The notes below the pieces were generated by a model. The model did not search any database, had not been told where the DNA came from, and worked only from the letters and a program-made list of their open reading frames with translations. This document shows, piece by piece, positions 26,982-36,929 of a stretch of DNA of 64,000 nucleotides (its first letter is position 1; the number at the start of each line of letters is the position of its first letter). The stretch lies in contig NZ_JAHDTF010000016.1 in assembly GCF_018531465.1 (NCBI RefSeq), forward strand, positions 186,001 to 250,000, written 5' to 3'. The translations under genes were made by a program, and so were the position numbers. The stretch comes from Sphaerisporangium fuscum. GTDB lineage: Bacteria > Actinomycetota > Actinomycetes > Streptosporangiales > Streptosporangiaceae.

Positions 26982-28013
26982 TTAGCGGGATGCGGGGACG
27001 AAGACCCCGAGATCGGGGAATCGCCTGCCATTCGCCAGGCCGAGCACGTGCCGGGCCGCTTCGGAAGACGGCATGTGGCGGGCGGCGTCGGCGATGGCTC
27101 CGGCGACCACGGCCGCCGAGAACGACGTGCCGCTCCACAGCGCGTAGCTGTGGAAGCGGTCAAAGTCCACGAAACTACTGGTCAAGGCTTCGCCGCGGGC
27201 GCAGGCGTCCACCCAGGGCCCGTACGCGGAGAACCTGGCGCGCCCGCCCTCCGCCGAGTCGAGGGCCGCGACGGCCATCACGCCCGGCAGCGCGGCGGGC
27301 CAGAAAGGACGGGAGGAGGCGGTGTTGCCCGCGCAGGCCACGACGACCGTCTCGGGGAACCCCGCCAGCGCCCGCGCCAGCAGGGACGTCGGCCGGTCGT
27401 CGTAGGTGAAGCAGCCGAACGGCAGCACCAGCACGTCAAGACGGGTGCCCCGCAGGCTGTCGAGCGCGGCCAGCACGCCGGCCTCGTCGCCGACGCCGTC
27501 GCTGTCGAGCACGCGCGCCACCCGCAGCCGTACGCCCGGGGCCCGGCGCAGCAGCAGCCCGGCGATGAACGTGCCGTGCCCGGCCTGGCGGTCGAGGAAC
27601 CCGTCGCCGTCGGCGTCGAGGACCTCCTGTGGCTGGCCGCGGAACCAGTCGGCGTCCCGGAACCACGGATGCGGCGCCACCCCGGTGTCGAGCAGCCCGA
27701 CGGTGACCGGCGACGGCTCGCCCGGCTCGTACGGCGGCGCGTCGGCCGGGAGGGGCGCGCCCGTCGGCCCGCCGAAGAACACCGGCTGGCCGGTCACCAC
27801 GTGGTTGGGGGAGACCTCGTGTCCCGCCTCGGCCAGTGTGGCGGCGATGCCGCACGGGTCGGCGTCCGGGGACAGTCGCAGGATGTGGAAGGCGCCCGCG
27901 GGCTCCACCGCCTGCGTCCACCGGGCGGCGGCGTCGGGGGAGCGGGCGAGGAGGACGCCGGGCCGGATCAGGGCTCTCCGCCCCGGGAAATGCTCCACCA
28001 CCTGCACGTTCAT
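26982..28013 (-). CDS. Cytoplasmic S8 (subtilisin-like) serine protease
   Basis: 343 residues from ATG 28013, chosen for the AAGGAG 7 bases upstream. Catalytic triad: Asp109 in VGLLDTGVAPHPW, His146 in AGHGTFIAGLL and Ser297 in WSGTSFSAAVVAGA; oxyanion Asn230 in VACAGNTAS. A prodomain-like region of about 100 residues precedes the triad. No signal peptide or membrane anchor, unlike most actinobacterial subtilisins, so it should act in the cytosol. First gene of the operon and divergent from the DUF3145 gene. Cleavage of the sigma factor, its partner or CHAT is a plausible but untested role. Confidence 0.9.
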   Translation of the reverse strand: MNVQVVEHFPGRRALIRPGVLLARSPDAAARWTQAVEPAGAFHILRLSPDADPCGIAATLAEAGHEVSPNHVVTGQPVFFGGPTGAPLPADAPPYEPGEPSPVTVGLLDTGVAPHPWFRDADWFRGQPQEVLDADGDGFLDRQAGHGTFIAGLLLRRAPGVRLRVARVLDSDGVGDEAGVLAALDSLRGTRLDVLVLPFGCFTYDDRPTSLLARALAGFPETVVVACAGNTASSRPFWPAALPGVMAVAALDSAEGGRARFSAYGPWVDACARGEALTSSFVDFDRFHSYALWSGTSFSAAVVAGAIADAARHMPSSEAARHVLGLANGRRFPDLGVFVPASR

Positions 28014-28204
28014 CGGTGGCTCCTTATGGGGGATGTAAACACGGATTGTGTCTTTCCCCATGCGAAGAGTTGCCAAGCGTGATTAGGTATGACCCGGCTC
28101 TGGTGCCCCGCCACGACGGACGGTAGTCTCTCCCTCAGTCACTTGTGATCATCCCAGTATGAGGACGTTGGGGAAGGCGCACCTCGTACGAAACGGGAGG
28201 TCCG

Positions 28205-28699
28205 GTGTCTGCTCGTGGCGTGCTGTACGTCCACTCGGCTCAGCCCGCGCTGTGCCCGCATATCGAATGGGCGGTCGCGGGTGTCCTTGGCATACCTGTC
28301 GACCTGTCGTGGACTCCCCAGCCAGCCCAGCCTGGCACCGTGCGCACCCAGGCCGAGTGGGAGGGCCGCCCCGGTACGGCGGCGGCGATCACGTCGTCTC
28401 TCATGGGCTGGCAGCGCATCCGCTTCGAGATCACCGAGGACGCCTCTCCGGGCGTCGACGGCTCGCGCCACGCCTACACCCCGACGCTCGGCGCGTTCAC
28501 GGCGGTGATCGGGGTGTCCGGCGACATCATGATCCCTGAGGACCGCTTGCGGAACGTCATGCTGATGGCCGCCCAGGGTCGTGTGGTCCTGGAGGAGGAG
28601 TTGGACCGGCTGCTCGGCAAGCAGTGGGACGAGGAGCTCGAGCCGTTCCGCTACGCCGGCGACGGCGCCCCCGTGCGCTGGCTGCACGCCGCCGTCTGA
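28205..28699 (+). CDS. DUF3145 family protein
   Basis: 164 residues, an actinobacterial DUF3145 protein found beside the fabDHPF cluster across the phylum. Conserved parts include GVLYVHSAQPALCPHIEWAV near the start, then WEGRPGTAA and YTPTLGAFTAVIGVSGDIMIPEDRLR. Soluble, no catalytic motif. Its constant linkage with fatty-acid genes suggests a role in lipid synthesis, but none is proven. GTG start with GGGAGG 4 bases upstream. Confidence 0.88.
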   Translation: MSARGVLYVHSAQPALCPHIEWAVAGVLGIPVDLSWTPQPAQPGTVRTQAEWEGRPGTAAAITSSLMGWQRIRFEITEDASPGVDGSRHAYTPTLGAFTAVIGVSGDIMIPEDRLRNVMLMAAQGRVVLEEELDRLLGKQWDEELEPFRYAGDGAPVRWLHAAV

Positions 28700-28851
28700 G
28701 GGCGCCCACATCGCGGCGACGATGCCGCCGCGGCGCAGGGCGTGGACCGGGACCGCCCGTCCTGGTCACCGCTCTGCCGTCATGAACGGTGACATGCGAG
28801 AAGGGAGGTGGGGCGCCCGGGCCCGCGCGGGGGCGCGCCACGCGCTGTGGA

Positions 28852-30276
28852 TCAGAGGGGGATGTTGCCGTGGGCGCCCCGGGCCGGGGTCGCCTGGGCG
28901 AGGACCTTCGCGATCGCGGTGCGGGTCTCCTCGGGCTTGATGACCTCGTCGACGACGCCGATCTGGATGGCGCGGTCGAGGCCGCCGGCGACCTTCTCGT
29001 GCTCCTCGGCGAGCCGGGCCTCCAGGGCCGAGCGCTCCTCCTCCGGAGCGGCGGCGATCTCGCGGCGCTTGAGCACCCGGACGGCCGCCAGGGCGCCCAT
29101 CACGGCGATCTCCGCCGTCGGCCAGGCGAAGACCTTCGTGGCCCCGAGGGAGCGGGAGTTCATCGCGATGTACGCCCCGCCGTACGCCTTGCGGGTCACC
29201 AGCGTCACCCGCGGCACCGAGGCCTCGGCGAAGGCGTGCAGGAGCTTGGCGCCCCGGCGTACCACGCCGTCGTGCTCCTGCCCGACGCCGGGGAGGTACC
29301 CGGGGACGTCGACCAGGACGATCAGCGGCACCCCGAACGCATCGCACATGCGGACGAACCGGGCGGCCTTCTCGGCCGAGGTCGAGTCGAGGCAGCCGGC
29401 CAGCCGCAGCGGGTTGTTGGCGATGACGCCGACCGTTCGGCCGCCGAGCCGGCCGAGGGTGGTGACGATGTTGGGCGCCCACTTGGGGTGCAGCTCGACC
29501 CCGGGCTCGTCGAGCAGGCCGTTGACGAGCGGGTGCACCGAGTAGGCCCGGCGGGCCTCCTCCGGCAGCAGGCCCGAGAAGTCGACGTCCTCCACCGAGT
29601 CGAGGCGGATGCGGCCCTGGTGACCGAGCAGCACCGCGAGGCGCCGGGCGTGCAGGATCGCCTCGGTGTCGGTCTTGGTGACCACGTGGACCACGCCGCT
29701 GCGCTTGCTGTGCGGCTCGGGGCCGCCGAGGGCGGCCATGTCGATCGTCTCGCCGGTGACGCTGCGCACGACGTCGGGGCCGGTGACGAAGATGCGGCCC
29801 TGGTCGGACAGGATCACCAGGTCGGTGAGGGCGGGACCGTACGCCGCCCCGCCCGCCGCCGGGCCGAGCACGACGGAGATCTGCGGCACGACACCGGAGG
29901 CCCTGGTCATCGCCGCGAACACGCGGCCCACGGCGTGCAGGGACTCCACGCCCTCGGCGAGGCGGGCGCCGCCGGAGTGCCACAGGCCGACGACCGGCAC
30001 CCGCTCACGGACGGCGACGTCGTAGGCGTGCACGATGTGCTCGCATCCCTCGCTGCCCATCGCGCCGCCCTGGAAACGGGCGTCGCTCGCGAAGGCGACC
30101 ACCGGCACCCCTTCGACACGGCCCATCGCGGCGAGCACGCCGCTGCGGTCCTGCGGGGAGATCAGGTGGATCGAGCCCTCGTCGAACAGGGCGGAAAGAC
30201 GAATCAGGGGATCGCGGGGATCGGCAGGCTCCTTTTCGGAGGCCGCCGTCACCACCCCGTTGTCGAGCACGGTCAC
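28852..30276 (-). CDS. Acyl-CoA carboxylase beta (carboxyltransferase) subunit
   Basis: 474 residues, carboxyltransferase of the AccD/PccB type that moves CO2 from biotin to acetyl- or propionyl-CoA. Two crotonase-like halves: the N-terminal acyl-CoA lobe with GHSGGARL-like VVGLWHSGGARLAEG and GPAAGGAAYGPALTD, and the C-terminal biotin lobe with VDVPGYLPGVGQEHDGVVRRGAKLL and KAYGGAYIAMNS. GTG 30276 preferred (GGAG 6 bases upstream); TTG 30288 possible. It follows fabF by 13 bases, so malonyl-CoA supply and FAS II are co-transcribed. The alpha (biotin) subunit is elsewhere. Acyl preference cannot be read with confidence. Confidence 0.92.
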   Translation of the reverse strand: MTVLDNGVVTAASEKEPADPRDPLIRLSALFDEGSIHLISPQDRSGVLAAMGRVEGVPVVAFASDARFQGGAMGSEGCEHIVHAYDVAVRERVPVVGLWHSGGARLAEGVESLHAVGRVFAAMTRASGVVPQISVVLGPAAGGAAYGPALTDLVILSDQGRIFVTGPDVVRSVTGETIDMAALGGPEPHSKRSGVVHVVTKTDTEAILHARRLAVLLGHQGRIRLDSVEDVDFSGLLPEEARRAYSVHPLVNGLLDEPGVELHPKWAPNIVTTLGRLGGRTVGVIANNPLRLAGCLDSTSAEKAARFVRMCDAFGVPLIVLVDVPGYLPGVGQEHDGVVRRGAKLLHAFAEASVPRVTLVTRKAYGGAYIAMNSRSLGATKVFAWPTAEIAVMGALAAVRVLKRREIAAAPEEERSALEARLAEEHEKVAGGLDRAIQIGVVDEVIKPEETRTAIAKVLAQATPARGAHGNIPL

Positions 30277-30289
30277 TGGTCGCTCCAAA

Positions 30290-31522
<1,233 letters not shown>

Positions 31523-31563
31523 TTGATGCGCTCCTTGTGATCGACGCGAAGCAAGGCTGGGGG

Positions 31564-31593
31564 CTCAGACGTCCAGACGGGCCGGACGCCTGA
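31564..31593 (-). terminator. Attenuator-like hairpin between acpP and fabF
   Basis: Arms 31564-31574 and 31583-31593, 11 bases with one mismatch. Could raise acpP over fabF levels by partial termination or protect the acpP message end. Confidence 0.5.
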
Positions 31594-31599
31594 GACGGG

Positions 31600-31839
31600 T
31601 TAGTTCTGGATGAAGTTGACGACGTCCTTGACGGTCTTCAGGTGCTTGAGCTGGTCGTCGGGGATCTCGACGCCGAACTCGTCCTGGGCGGCCACGGCGA
31701 TCTCGACCATGGAGAGCGAGTCGATGTCGAGGTCGTCCACGAAGCTCTTCTCGAGGGTCACCTCGGAGGCAGGGATGCCGGTGATCTCGTTGATGATCTT
31801 GCCGAGGCCCGCGAGGATCTCCTGCTCGGAAACTGCCAT
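31600..31839 (-). CDS. acpP: Acyl carrier protein
   Basis: 79 residues, acidic four-helix carrier. The phosphopantetheine attachment Ser41 is in DDLDIDSLSMVE. Strong AAGGAG seven bases before ATG 31839. Sits between fabH and fabF; primary-metabolism ACP. Confidence 0.97.
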   Translation of the reverse strand: MAVSEQEILAGLGKIINEITGIPASEVTLEKSFVDDLDIDSLSMVEIAVAAQDEFGVEIPDDQLKHLKTVKDVVNFIQN

Positions 31840-31908
31840 GTCAGATTTCTCCTTGGATCGGTTTCTTATTGCCGCGTACGGTGAGCCGTGCGGGCCTGCC
31901 GTACAGGT

Positions 31909-32865
31909 TCAGGGGATCTCGACGACTTGGCCGGCGTAGGTCAGGCCGGCGCCGAAGCCGAGCAGCAGGGCGAGGTCGCCCGACTGCACCTCGCCACGCT
32001 CGACCATGCGGCTCAGCGCCAGCGGGATCGACGCGGCGGAGGTGTTGCCGGCGAGCACGATGTCCTTGGCGATCAGGGCCTTCTCGGCGCCGAGCTTGCG
32101 GGCGATGGCCTCGATGATGCGCAGGTTGGCCTGGTGGGGGACGAAGGCGGCCAGTTCGGCGGGGTCCACCCCGGCACGCTCGCACGCCTGCTTGGCCACG
32201 GGGTGAAGAGCCGTGGTGGCCCAGCGGAACACGGTCTGGCCTTCCTGGTGGAGGAAGGAGTCGCGGTCCTTGATGATGATGGCGTCGGCCTTGTCACCGG
32301 CGCTGCCCCAGACCACGGGCCCGACGCCGGGGGTGTCGGACGGGCCGAGCACCGCCGCGCCCGCACCGTCGGCGAAGATCACGCAGGTGGCCCGGTCGGT
32401 CCAGTCGACCCACTGGGAGAGCTTCTCGGTGCCGACGACCAGGACGTTGGTGGCCGACCCGGCCCTGATGGCGTCGCTCGCGGTGGCCATGGCGTAGCAG
32501 AACCCGGCGCAGGCCGCGTTGACGTCGAACGCGCCGGGGGCGTTGATGCCGAGCCGGTGGGCGACGCGGGCGGCGGCGTTCGGGATCTGGGCCTCGAGGG
32601 TGCAGGTGGCGACCACCACCAGGTCGATGTCGCCGGCCGACAGTCCGCTGGCGGCCAGCGCCTTGCCGCCGGCCTGCACGGCGATGTCGACGTCGGTCTC
32701 CTCGGGCCCGGCGATGCGGCGCTCCTTGATGCCGACGCGGCTCTGGATCCACTCGTCGTTGGTCTCGATGGTCTTGGCGAGGTCGTCGTTGGTGACGACG
32801 TTGGACGGCTGGTAGCCGCCGAACGCCAGGATCCGCGCGCCGGGGGCGCCCCGCATGATCTTCAC
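31909..32865 (-). CDS. fabH: 3-oxoacyl-ACP synthase III
   Basis: 318 residues, initiates fatty-acid synthesis from acyl-CoA and malonyl-ACP. Cys119-His244-Asn274 triad in NAACAGF, VPHQANLRI and AGNTSAAS. GTG 32865 overlaps the fabD stop by 4 bases (GTGA) and has AAGGAG upstream. Actinobacterial FabH enzymes usually accept branched starters; substrate is not visible here. Confidence 0.95.
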   Translation of the reverse strand: MKIMRGAPGARILAFGGYQPSNVVTNDDLAKTIETNDEWIQSRVGIKERRIAGPEETDVDIAVQAGGKALAASGLSAGDIDLVVVATCTLEAQIPNAAARVAHRLGINAPGAFDVNAACAGFCYAMATASDAIRAGSATNVLVVGTEKLSQWVDWTDRATCVIFADGAGAAVLGPSDTPGVGPVVWGSAGDKADAIIIKDRDSFLHQEGQTVFRWATTALHPVAKQACERAGVDPAELAAFVPHQANLRIIEAIARKLGAEKALIAKDIVLAGNTSAASIPLALSRMVERGEVQSGDLALLLGFGAGLTYAGQVVEIP

Positions 32866-33785
32866 TGGGCGGTCTCCTTGCTGAGGGCGGCGCGGGCGGC
32901 GTCGAGGTCGTCGGGGGTCTTCAGCGCCACCGTCTGGACACCGCGCAGCGCGCGCTTGGCGAGGCCTGTCAGCGTGCCGCCGGGCAGTAGCTCGATCATG
33001 GTGGTGACGCCGAGATCGGCCATCGTGGCCATGCAGCGGTCCCACCGGACGGGACGGCCGACCTGGTCGATCAGCCGCTCGACGAACTCGGCGCCGGTCG
33101 CGACGGCCCCGCCGTCGGCGTTGGACAGCAGGGTGACCTTGGGGTCGGCCGGGGTGATGCCGGCGGCGGCGGCGCGCAGCTGCTCGACCGCGGGGGCCAT
33201 GTGGTGGGTGTGGAAGGCTCCGGCGACCGAGAGCGGGATCAGCCGGGCGCGGGCCGGCGGCTCGGCCGCGAAGGCGGCCAGCTGCTCGACCGTGCCGGCC
33301 GCGACGATCTGCCCGGCGCCGTTGATGTTGGCCGGGGTGAGGCCGTGGCGCTCGATCGTCTCGAGCACCTCCGCCTCGACGCCGCCGAGGACGGCGGTCA
33401 TGCCGGTCCGGGTGACGGCGGCGGCCTTGGCCATGGCCTGGCCGCGCTCGCGGATCAGCCCGAGGGCCTGCTCGGGGGTGAGGACACCCGCGACGGCGGC
33501 GGCGGTGAACTCGCCGACGCTGTGGCCCGCCACCACCTCGGGCGCGGGCGCGCCGGCGCCGAGGAGAACCTCGGCCACGGCCAGGCCGGCGGCCACCAGC
33601 AGCGGCTGCGCGACGGCGGTGTCGCGGATCTCGTCCGCCTCCGCCGTGGTGCCGTAGGAGATCAGGTCGAGGCCGGCGACATCGGACCACGCGGAGAGCC
33701 GGTCGCGCAGACCGGGGATCTCAAGCCACGGGGTCAGGAAGCCTGGAGTCTGGGCGCCTTGGCCTGGAGCGACGATGACGAGCAC
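32862..33785 (-). CDS. fabD: Malonyl-CoA:ACP transacylase
   Basis: 307 residues. Loads malonyl groups on ACP. The nucleophile is Ser89 in VVAGHSVGEFTAA, with the catalytic His in AGAFHTHHM. The N-terminal VLVIVAPGQGAQTPGFL is the family start, so GTG 33785 is preferred to ATG 33797, four codons upstream. First gene of the fab operon; the inverted repeat at 33861-33881 lies in its upstream region. Confidence 0.94.
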   Translation of the reverse strand: MLVIVAPGQGAQTPGFLTPWLEIPGLRDRLSAWSDVAGLDLISYGTTAEADEIRDTAVAQPLLVAAGLAVAEVLLGAGAPAPEVVAGHSVGEFTAAAVAGVLTPEQALGLIRERGQAMAKAAAVTRTGMTAVLGGVEAEVLETIERHGLTPANINGAGQIVAAGTVEQLAAFAAEPPARARLIPLSVAGAFHTHHMAPAVEQLRAAAAGITPADPKVTLLSNADGGAVATGAEFVERLIDQVGRPVRWDRCMATMADLGVTTMIELLPGGTLTGLAKRALRGVQTVALKTPDDLDAARAALSKETAQ

Positions 33786-33860
33786 AAAAACCACCATGCC
33801 CTGTAGGAGTTCACCACACTGCTAATGATCCGTACGAACTTTGTCGGTGGGTCTTTGTAG

Positions 33861-33881
33861 GAAACCTCTAGCGTAGGTTTC
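33861..33881. promoter_or_regulatory. Inverted repeat, candidate FasR operator
   Basis: GAAACCT and AGGTTTC arms flanking a 7-base centre, 76 bases before fabD and 22 bases after the fasR stop. In S. coelicolor FasR binds upstream of fabD and activates the operon; this is the only clear palindrome in the spacer. A possible -10 (CTACGCT, minus strand) lies inside it. Confidence 0.55.
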
Positions 33882-33902
33882 GGGCCCGTTACCGAACCTT
33901 TG

Positions 33903-35060
33903 TCAGGTCACGGTGGTCCTCGACAGCCGGCCGAGGATCAACCCGACCTGCAGGGTGAAGGCCGACCTGCCCTCCGTCGGCTGGTAGCCCGTCAGTTCTG
34001 TGATCTTCTTCAAACGGTAACGCACCGTGTTCGGATGGACGAACAACAGACGCGCCGTGGCTTCCAAAGATGTGCCCTGCTCCAGGTAGGTGGCGAGCGT
34101 ATCGAGCAGCGGGGTGCCGTCGAGGGGCTTGTAGACGTTCTCGATCAGCTGTGCCCGGGCGTCCTCGTCGCCGTCGATCGCGCGCTCGGCGAGCAGCTCC
34201 TCGGCCAGCACCGGGCGCGGCGCGTCGGGCCAGCCCGCCGCGGCCCGCAGGCCGGCGGTGGCGGCCCGGGCCGACATCGCCGCCGCGTGCAGATCGGGGA
34301 CCTCCGGCCCGATGACGATGGGGCCCGGCCCGAAGCGCGGCACGACGTGCCGTGCGGCGTCCTTGATGCTGTCGGCGCCGCCGACGATGACGATCAGGCG
34401 GTCGCCCTGCACACCGGCGAGCAGGTCCTGGCCGAGGCGGCGGCCCTTGTCGCGCATGCCGTCGATGACGGTCTGCGGATCGGCGTCGGGGGCGTGACCG
34501 GCGAGCACCACGACCGGGGAGGACGTCCAGCCGAGCGCGGCAGCCCAGGAGTGCAGCCCGTCGTCGACCTCGCCGCGTACCAGCGCGTCCACGATGAGGG
34601 CCTCCAGACGGGCGTCCCACGCGCCGCGCACCTCGGCCTCGCGCGCGTAGACGTGGGCGGCGGCGAAGGCGACGTCGCGGGTGTAGCGCAGGATGCCCTG
34701 CCGCAGCAGCTCCTCGCCGCCCGGCGCGGCCAGCTCGGGGACCTTCGCCTCCACCACCTCGACGACCATGCGCACCAGGTCGACGGTCTGCTGGAGGGAG
34801 ACCGAGCGCTTCAGCTCGCGCGGCGCGGTGCCGAAGATCTCGATGCTGGGGGTGGGCCTGCCCTCGTCGGCGTGCTGGAACCACTCCACGAACGCGGCGA
34901 TGCCGGCCTGGGCGACCAGGCCGACCCAGGAGCGGTCTTCGGCCGACAGCGCGCGGTACCACGGCAGCCGTTCTTCCATGCGTGCGGTCGCCGCGGTGCC
35001 GAGACCGCCCATCGCCCGTTCGAGGCGCCGTGCGGTGTCCTCGCGTACCCGGTCGTTCAC
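33903..35060 (-). CDS. fasR: PucR-type regulator of fatty-acid synthesis
   Basis: 385 residues. The C-terminal helix-turn-helix of PucR type is LEATARLLFVHPNTVRYRLKKITELTGY; the middle is a GGDEF-like/CdaR regulatory fold and the N-terminus is helical. Size, fold and position immediately upstream of fabD match S. coelicolor FasR (SCO2386), an activator of fabDHPF. Ends 117 bases before fabD. Confidence 0.88.
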   Translation of the reverse strand: MNDRVREDTARRLERAMGGLGTAATARMEERLPWYRALSAEDRSWVGLVAQAGIAAFVEWFQHADEGRPTPSIEIFGTAPRELKRSVSLQQTVDLVRMVVEVVEAKVPELAAPGGEELLRQGILRYTRDVAFAAAHVYAREAEVRGAWDARLEALIVDALVRGEVDDGLHSWAAALGWTSSPVVVLAGHAPDADPQTVIDGMRDKGRRLGQDLLAGVQGDRLIVIVGGADSIKDAARHVVPRFGPGPIVIGPEVPDLHAAAMSARAATAGLRAAAGWPDAPRPVLAEELLAERAIDGDEDARAQLIENVYKPLDGTPLLDTLATYLEQGTSLEATARLLFVHPNTVRYRLKKITELTGYQPTEGRSAFTLQVGLILGRLSRTTVT

Positions 35061-35118
35061 ATCCCTTAGAGTGCCAGTTCACCGGGAGTAGAACAGCCCC
35101 GCGGAGGCCGGTGGTGGC

Positions 35119-35568
35119 CTATATCACCGCGACGGCGGTGATGAGCCCGATCGCCAGGTGCGTCACCGAGAGCAGCACCGCGCCGGGCTGCAGCTTCTCC
35201 TCGCTGACCAGTTCGCGCACCGAGATGCCCACGACGCGGTCGAACAGCAGCGTCCCGACGGTCTGCACGACGATGCCGACCAGGCCGAACACCAGCGTGC
35301 TGAGCAGGCCTTCCTGCAGCGCGCCGCCGGACGACCAGATGGAGGAGGCCACGATCAGGCCGACGGCGGCGAGGCCGGAGGCGGTCAGCAGGGCGGCGTT
35401 GGGGTTGCGGTCGGTCTTGATGATCTTACTGAGCCGCCCCGGGGTGGCCATGTCGATCACGTAGAAGCCGGTGACCAGCAGCAGGACGCCGAGGGCCGCG
35501 TAGGCGAGGATGGCGAGCGCCCCTCGTCCGAGGGCCTCTCCGAGCGGGCCGGCGAGCGCGACGGTCAT
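35119..35568 (-). CDS. DUF350 membrane protein (YjfL-like)
   Basis: 149 residues with four predicted membrane helices: ALAILAYAALGVLLLVTGFYVI, LLTASGLAAVGLIVASSIW, LLSTLVFGLVGIVVQTVGTLLF and VLLSVTHLAIGLITAVAVI. ATG 35568 overlaps the upstream stop (ATGA) and has AAGGAG. E. coli YjfL, in the yjfJKLM-yjfC operon, is the same family next to the same ATP-grasp partner. Function unknown; a membrane partner of the ligase is suggested by linkage. Confidence 0.88.
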   Translation of the reverse strand: MTVALAGPLGEALGRGALAILAYAALGVLLLVTGFYVIDMATPGRLSKIIKTDRNPNAALLTASGLAAVGLIVASSIWSSGGALQEGLLSTLVFGLVGIVVQTVGTLLFDRVVGISVRELVSEEKLQPGAVLLSVTHLAIGLITAVAVI

Positions 35569-36755
35569 CTGTCTCTCCTTGGTGGTGCTTGGGTGGGGGG
35601 TCGGCGTTCGACCCGGTGGGGAACGAACGAGGAGGTGTCGTCGGTGATCAGCCCGGAGGTCTCCCTGATGCCGAGGCCGGCGGGCTCGTCGCCGACGACC
35701 CACGCGCCGAGCACCGGCCGGAAGCCGCCGAACTCGGGCAGGGCCTGGAACTCCTGGTAGACGTAGCCCTCGGCGCCGTAGGTCCCCTCGGTGCTCCGCG
35801 TGCCGTCGGGGGTCACCACGCGCATGCTCGCGCCCTCCCGGCCGAGCAGCGGCTTCTCGATGTGGGCCGGCAGGTCGCGGGGGCCGTCCAGATAGGCGGG
35901 CAGCAGGTTCGGGTGCCCGGGGTACATCTCCCACAGCACCGCCAGCAGCGCCTTGTTGGACAGCAGCATCTTCCACAGCGGCTCGATCCAGGTCATGGAG
36001 ATCTGGCCGCGCACCGCCTGCGGGCCGAAGGGGTCGGCGACCGCCCACTCCCAGGGATAGAGCTTGCACAGGGTGCGGATCACCCGCTGCTCCATGTCGA
36101 CGAAGCGCAGGGCCCGGGAGTCCCAGCCGATGTCCTCCATGGCGATGGCGAGGGTCTTCAGGCCCGCCTGCTCGGCGGTCTCCTGGAGGTAGCCGAGCGT
36201 CATCACCTCTTCGCCGGTCTCGTCCATGTTCGTCCAGGCGAAGTGGGCCGGGCCGCTCTGCAGCCGCAACTCCTTCCAGCGCGCGATCAGCCGTTCGTGG
36301 ATGGAGTTCCACTGGTCGTCGTCCGGATAGGCGTCCTTGAGCCAGAACCACTGGATGAGCGAGCTCTCCACCAGGCTGGTCGGCGTGTCGGCGTTGTACT
36401 CCAGCAGCTTGGCCGGCCCTTCGCCGTCGTACCGCAGGTCGAAGCGGCCGTACACGTGCGGGTCCTCGCGCCGCCACGACGCGGCGACCTCGGGTGCGGC
36501 CCACTCGGGGATCGCGAAGTCGCGGAAGCGCTCATTGACGATCACGTACTCGACCGCCTCCAGGCACATGCCGTGCAGCTCCTCCACCTGGCTCTCCAGG
36601 TCGAGGACCTCGTCCATGCCGAAGACGTAATGCACGCTCTCGTCCCAGTACGGACGGGAAAGGTCCTCGGGGTGCGCGGAACGGTGGTACGCCAGCCCCT
36701 GCGACTCGATGATCTTCTCCCAGCCGTCCCGCCGGTCGGACTCCTGGCGCCGCAC
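35565..36755 (-). CDS. Glutathionylspermidine synthase-like ATP-grasp ligase (YjfC/YgiC)
   Basis: 396 residues, stand-alone synthetase domain of the GSP_synth family. Visible family blocks: GRFDLRYDGEGPAKLLEYNADTPTSL, the ATP-grasp lysine region IEKPLLGREGASM, and YVYQEFQALPEF. No amidase domain. In E. coli, Gss makes glutathionylspermidine, but YgiC/YjfC lack that activity and their substrate is unknown; this phylum uses mycothiol, so a peptide or other amine is more likely. GTG start behind GGAGGG. Second to last of a four-gene operon with the YgiB-like protein, the microprotein and DUF350. Confidence 0.9.
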   Translation of the reverse strand: MRRQESDRRDGWEKIIESQGLAYHRSAHPEDLSRPYWDESVHYVFGMDEVLDLESQVEELHGMCLEAVEYVIVNERFRDFAIPEWAAPEVAASWRREDPHVYGRFDLRYDGEGPAKLLEYNADTPTSLVESSLIQWFWLKDAYPDDDQWNSIHERLIARWKELRLQSGPAHFAWTNMDETGEEVMTLGYLQETAEQAGLKTLAIAMEDIGWDSRALRFVDMEQRVIRTLCKLYPWEWAVADPFGPQAVRGQISMTWIEPLWKMLLSNKALLAVLWEMYPGHPNLLPAYLDGPRDLPAHIEKPLLGREGASMRVVTPDGTRSTEGTYGAEGYVYQEFQALPEFGGFRPVLGAWVVGDEPAGLGIRETSGLITDDTSSFVPHRVERRPPTQAPPRRDR

Positions 36756-36757
36756 CT

Positions 36758-36895
36758 CTAACTCCCTCCGTGGTCGCGGCCGCCGAGGCCGCCGCGCGTG
36801 ATGTCCCGGCCGTTCCTGGAGACGATCGTGGTGTCCCTCGGCATCACGCCCGTGCCGCGGGAGACGCGGCCGCCGCGCCGCGGGGGCTTCGTCAT
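36758..36895 (-). CDS. 45-residue Gly/Arg microprotein
   Basis: Small frame between the YgiB-like gene and the ligase. Strong GAGGAG five bases before ATG 36895; the TAG ends two bases before the ligase GTG. The protein is basic and ends TRGGLGGRDHGGS. That tail aligns with the end of the preceding YgiB-like protein (QRGGFGGRGFGGS), and the match continues upstream in both (Thr-x-Val, Pro, Ile, Arg-x-Gly spaced the same), suggesting a partial duplication. No function is proposed, but spacing and codon use indicate it is translated. Confidence 0.7.
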   Translation of the reverse strand: MTKPPRRGGRVSRGTGVMPRDTTIVSRNGRDITRGGLGGRDHGGS

Positions 36896-36929
36896 CGGTC
36901 TCCTCACCAGAGATGGGCGGGCGGGGGGT

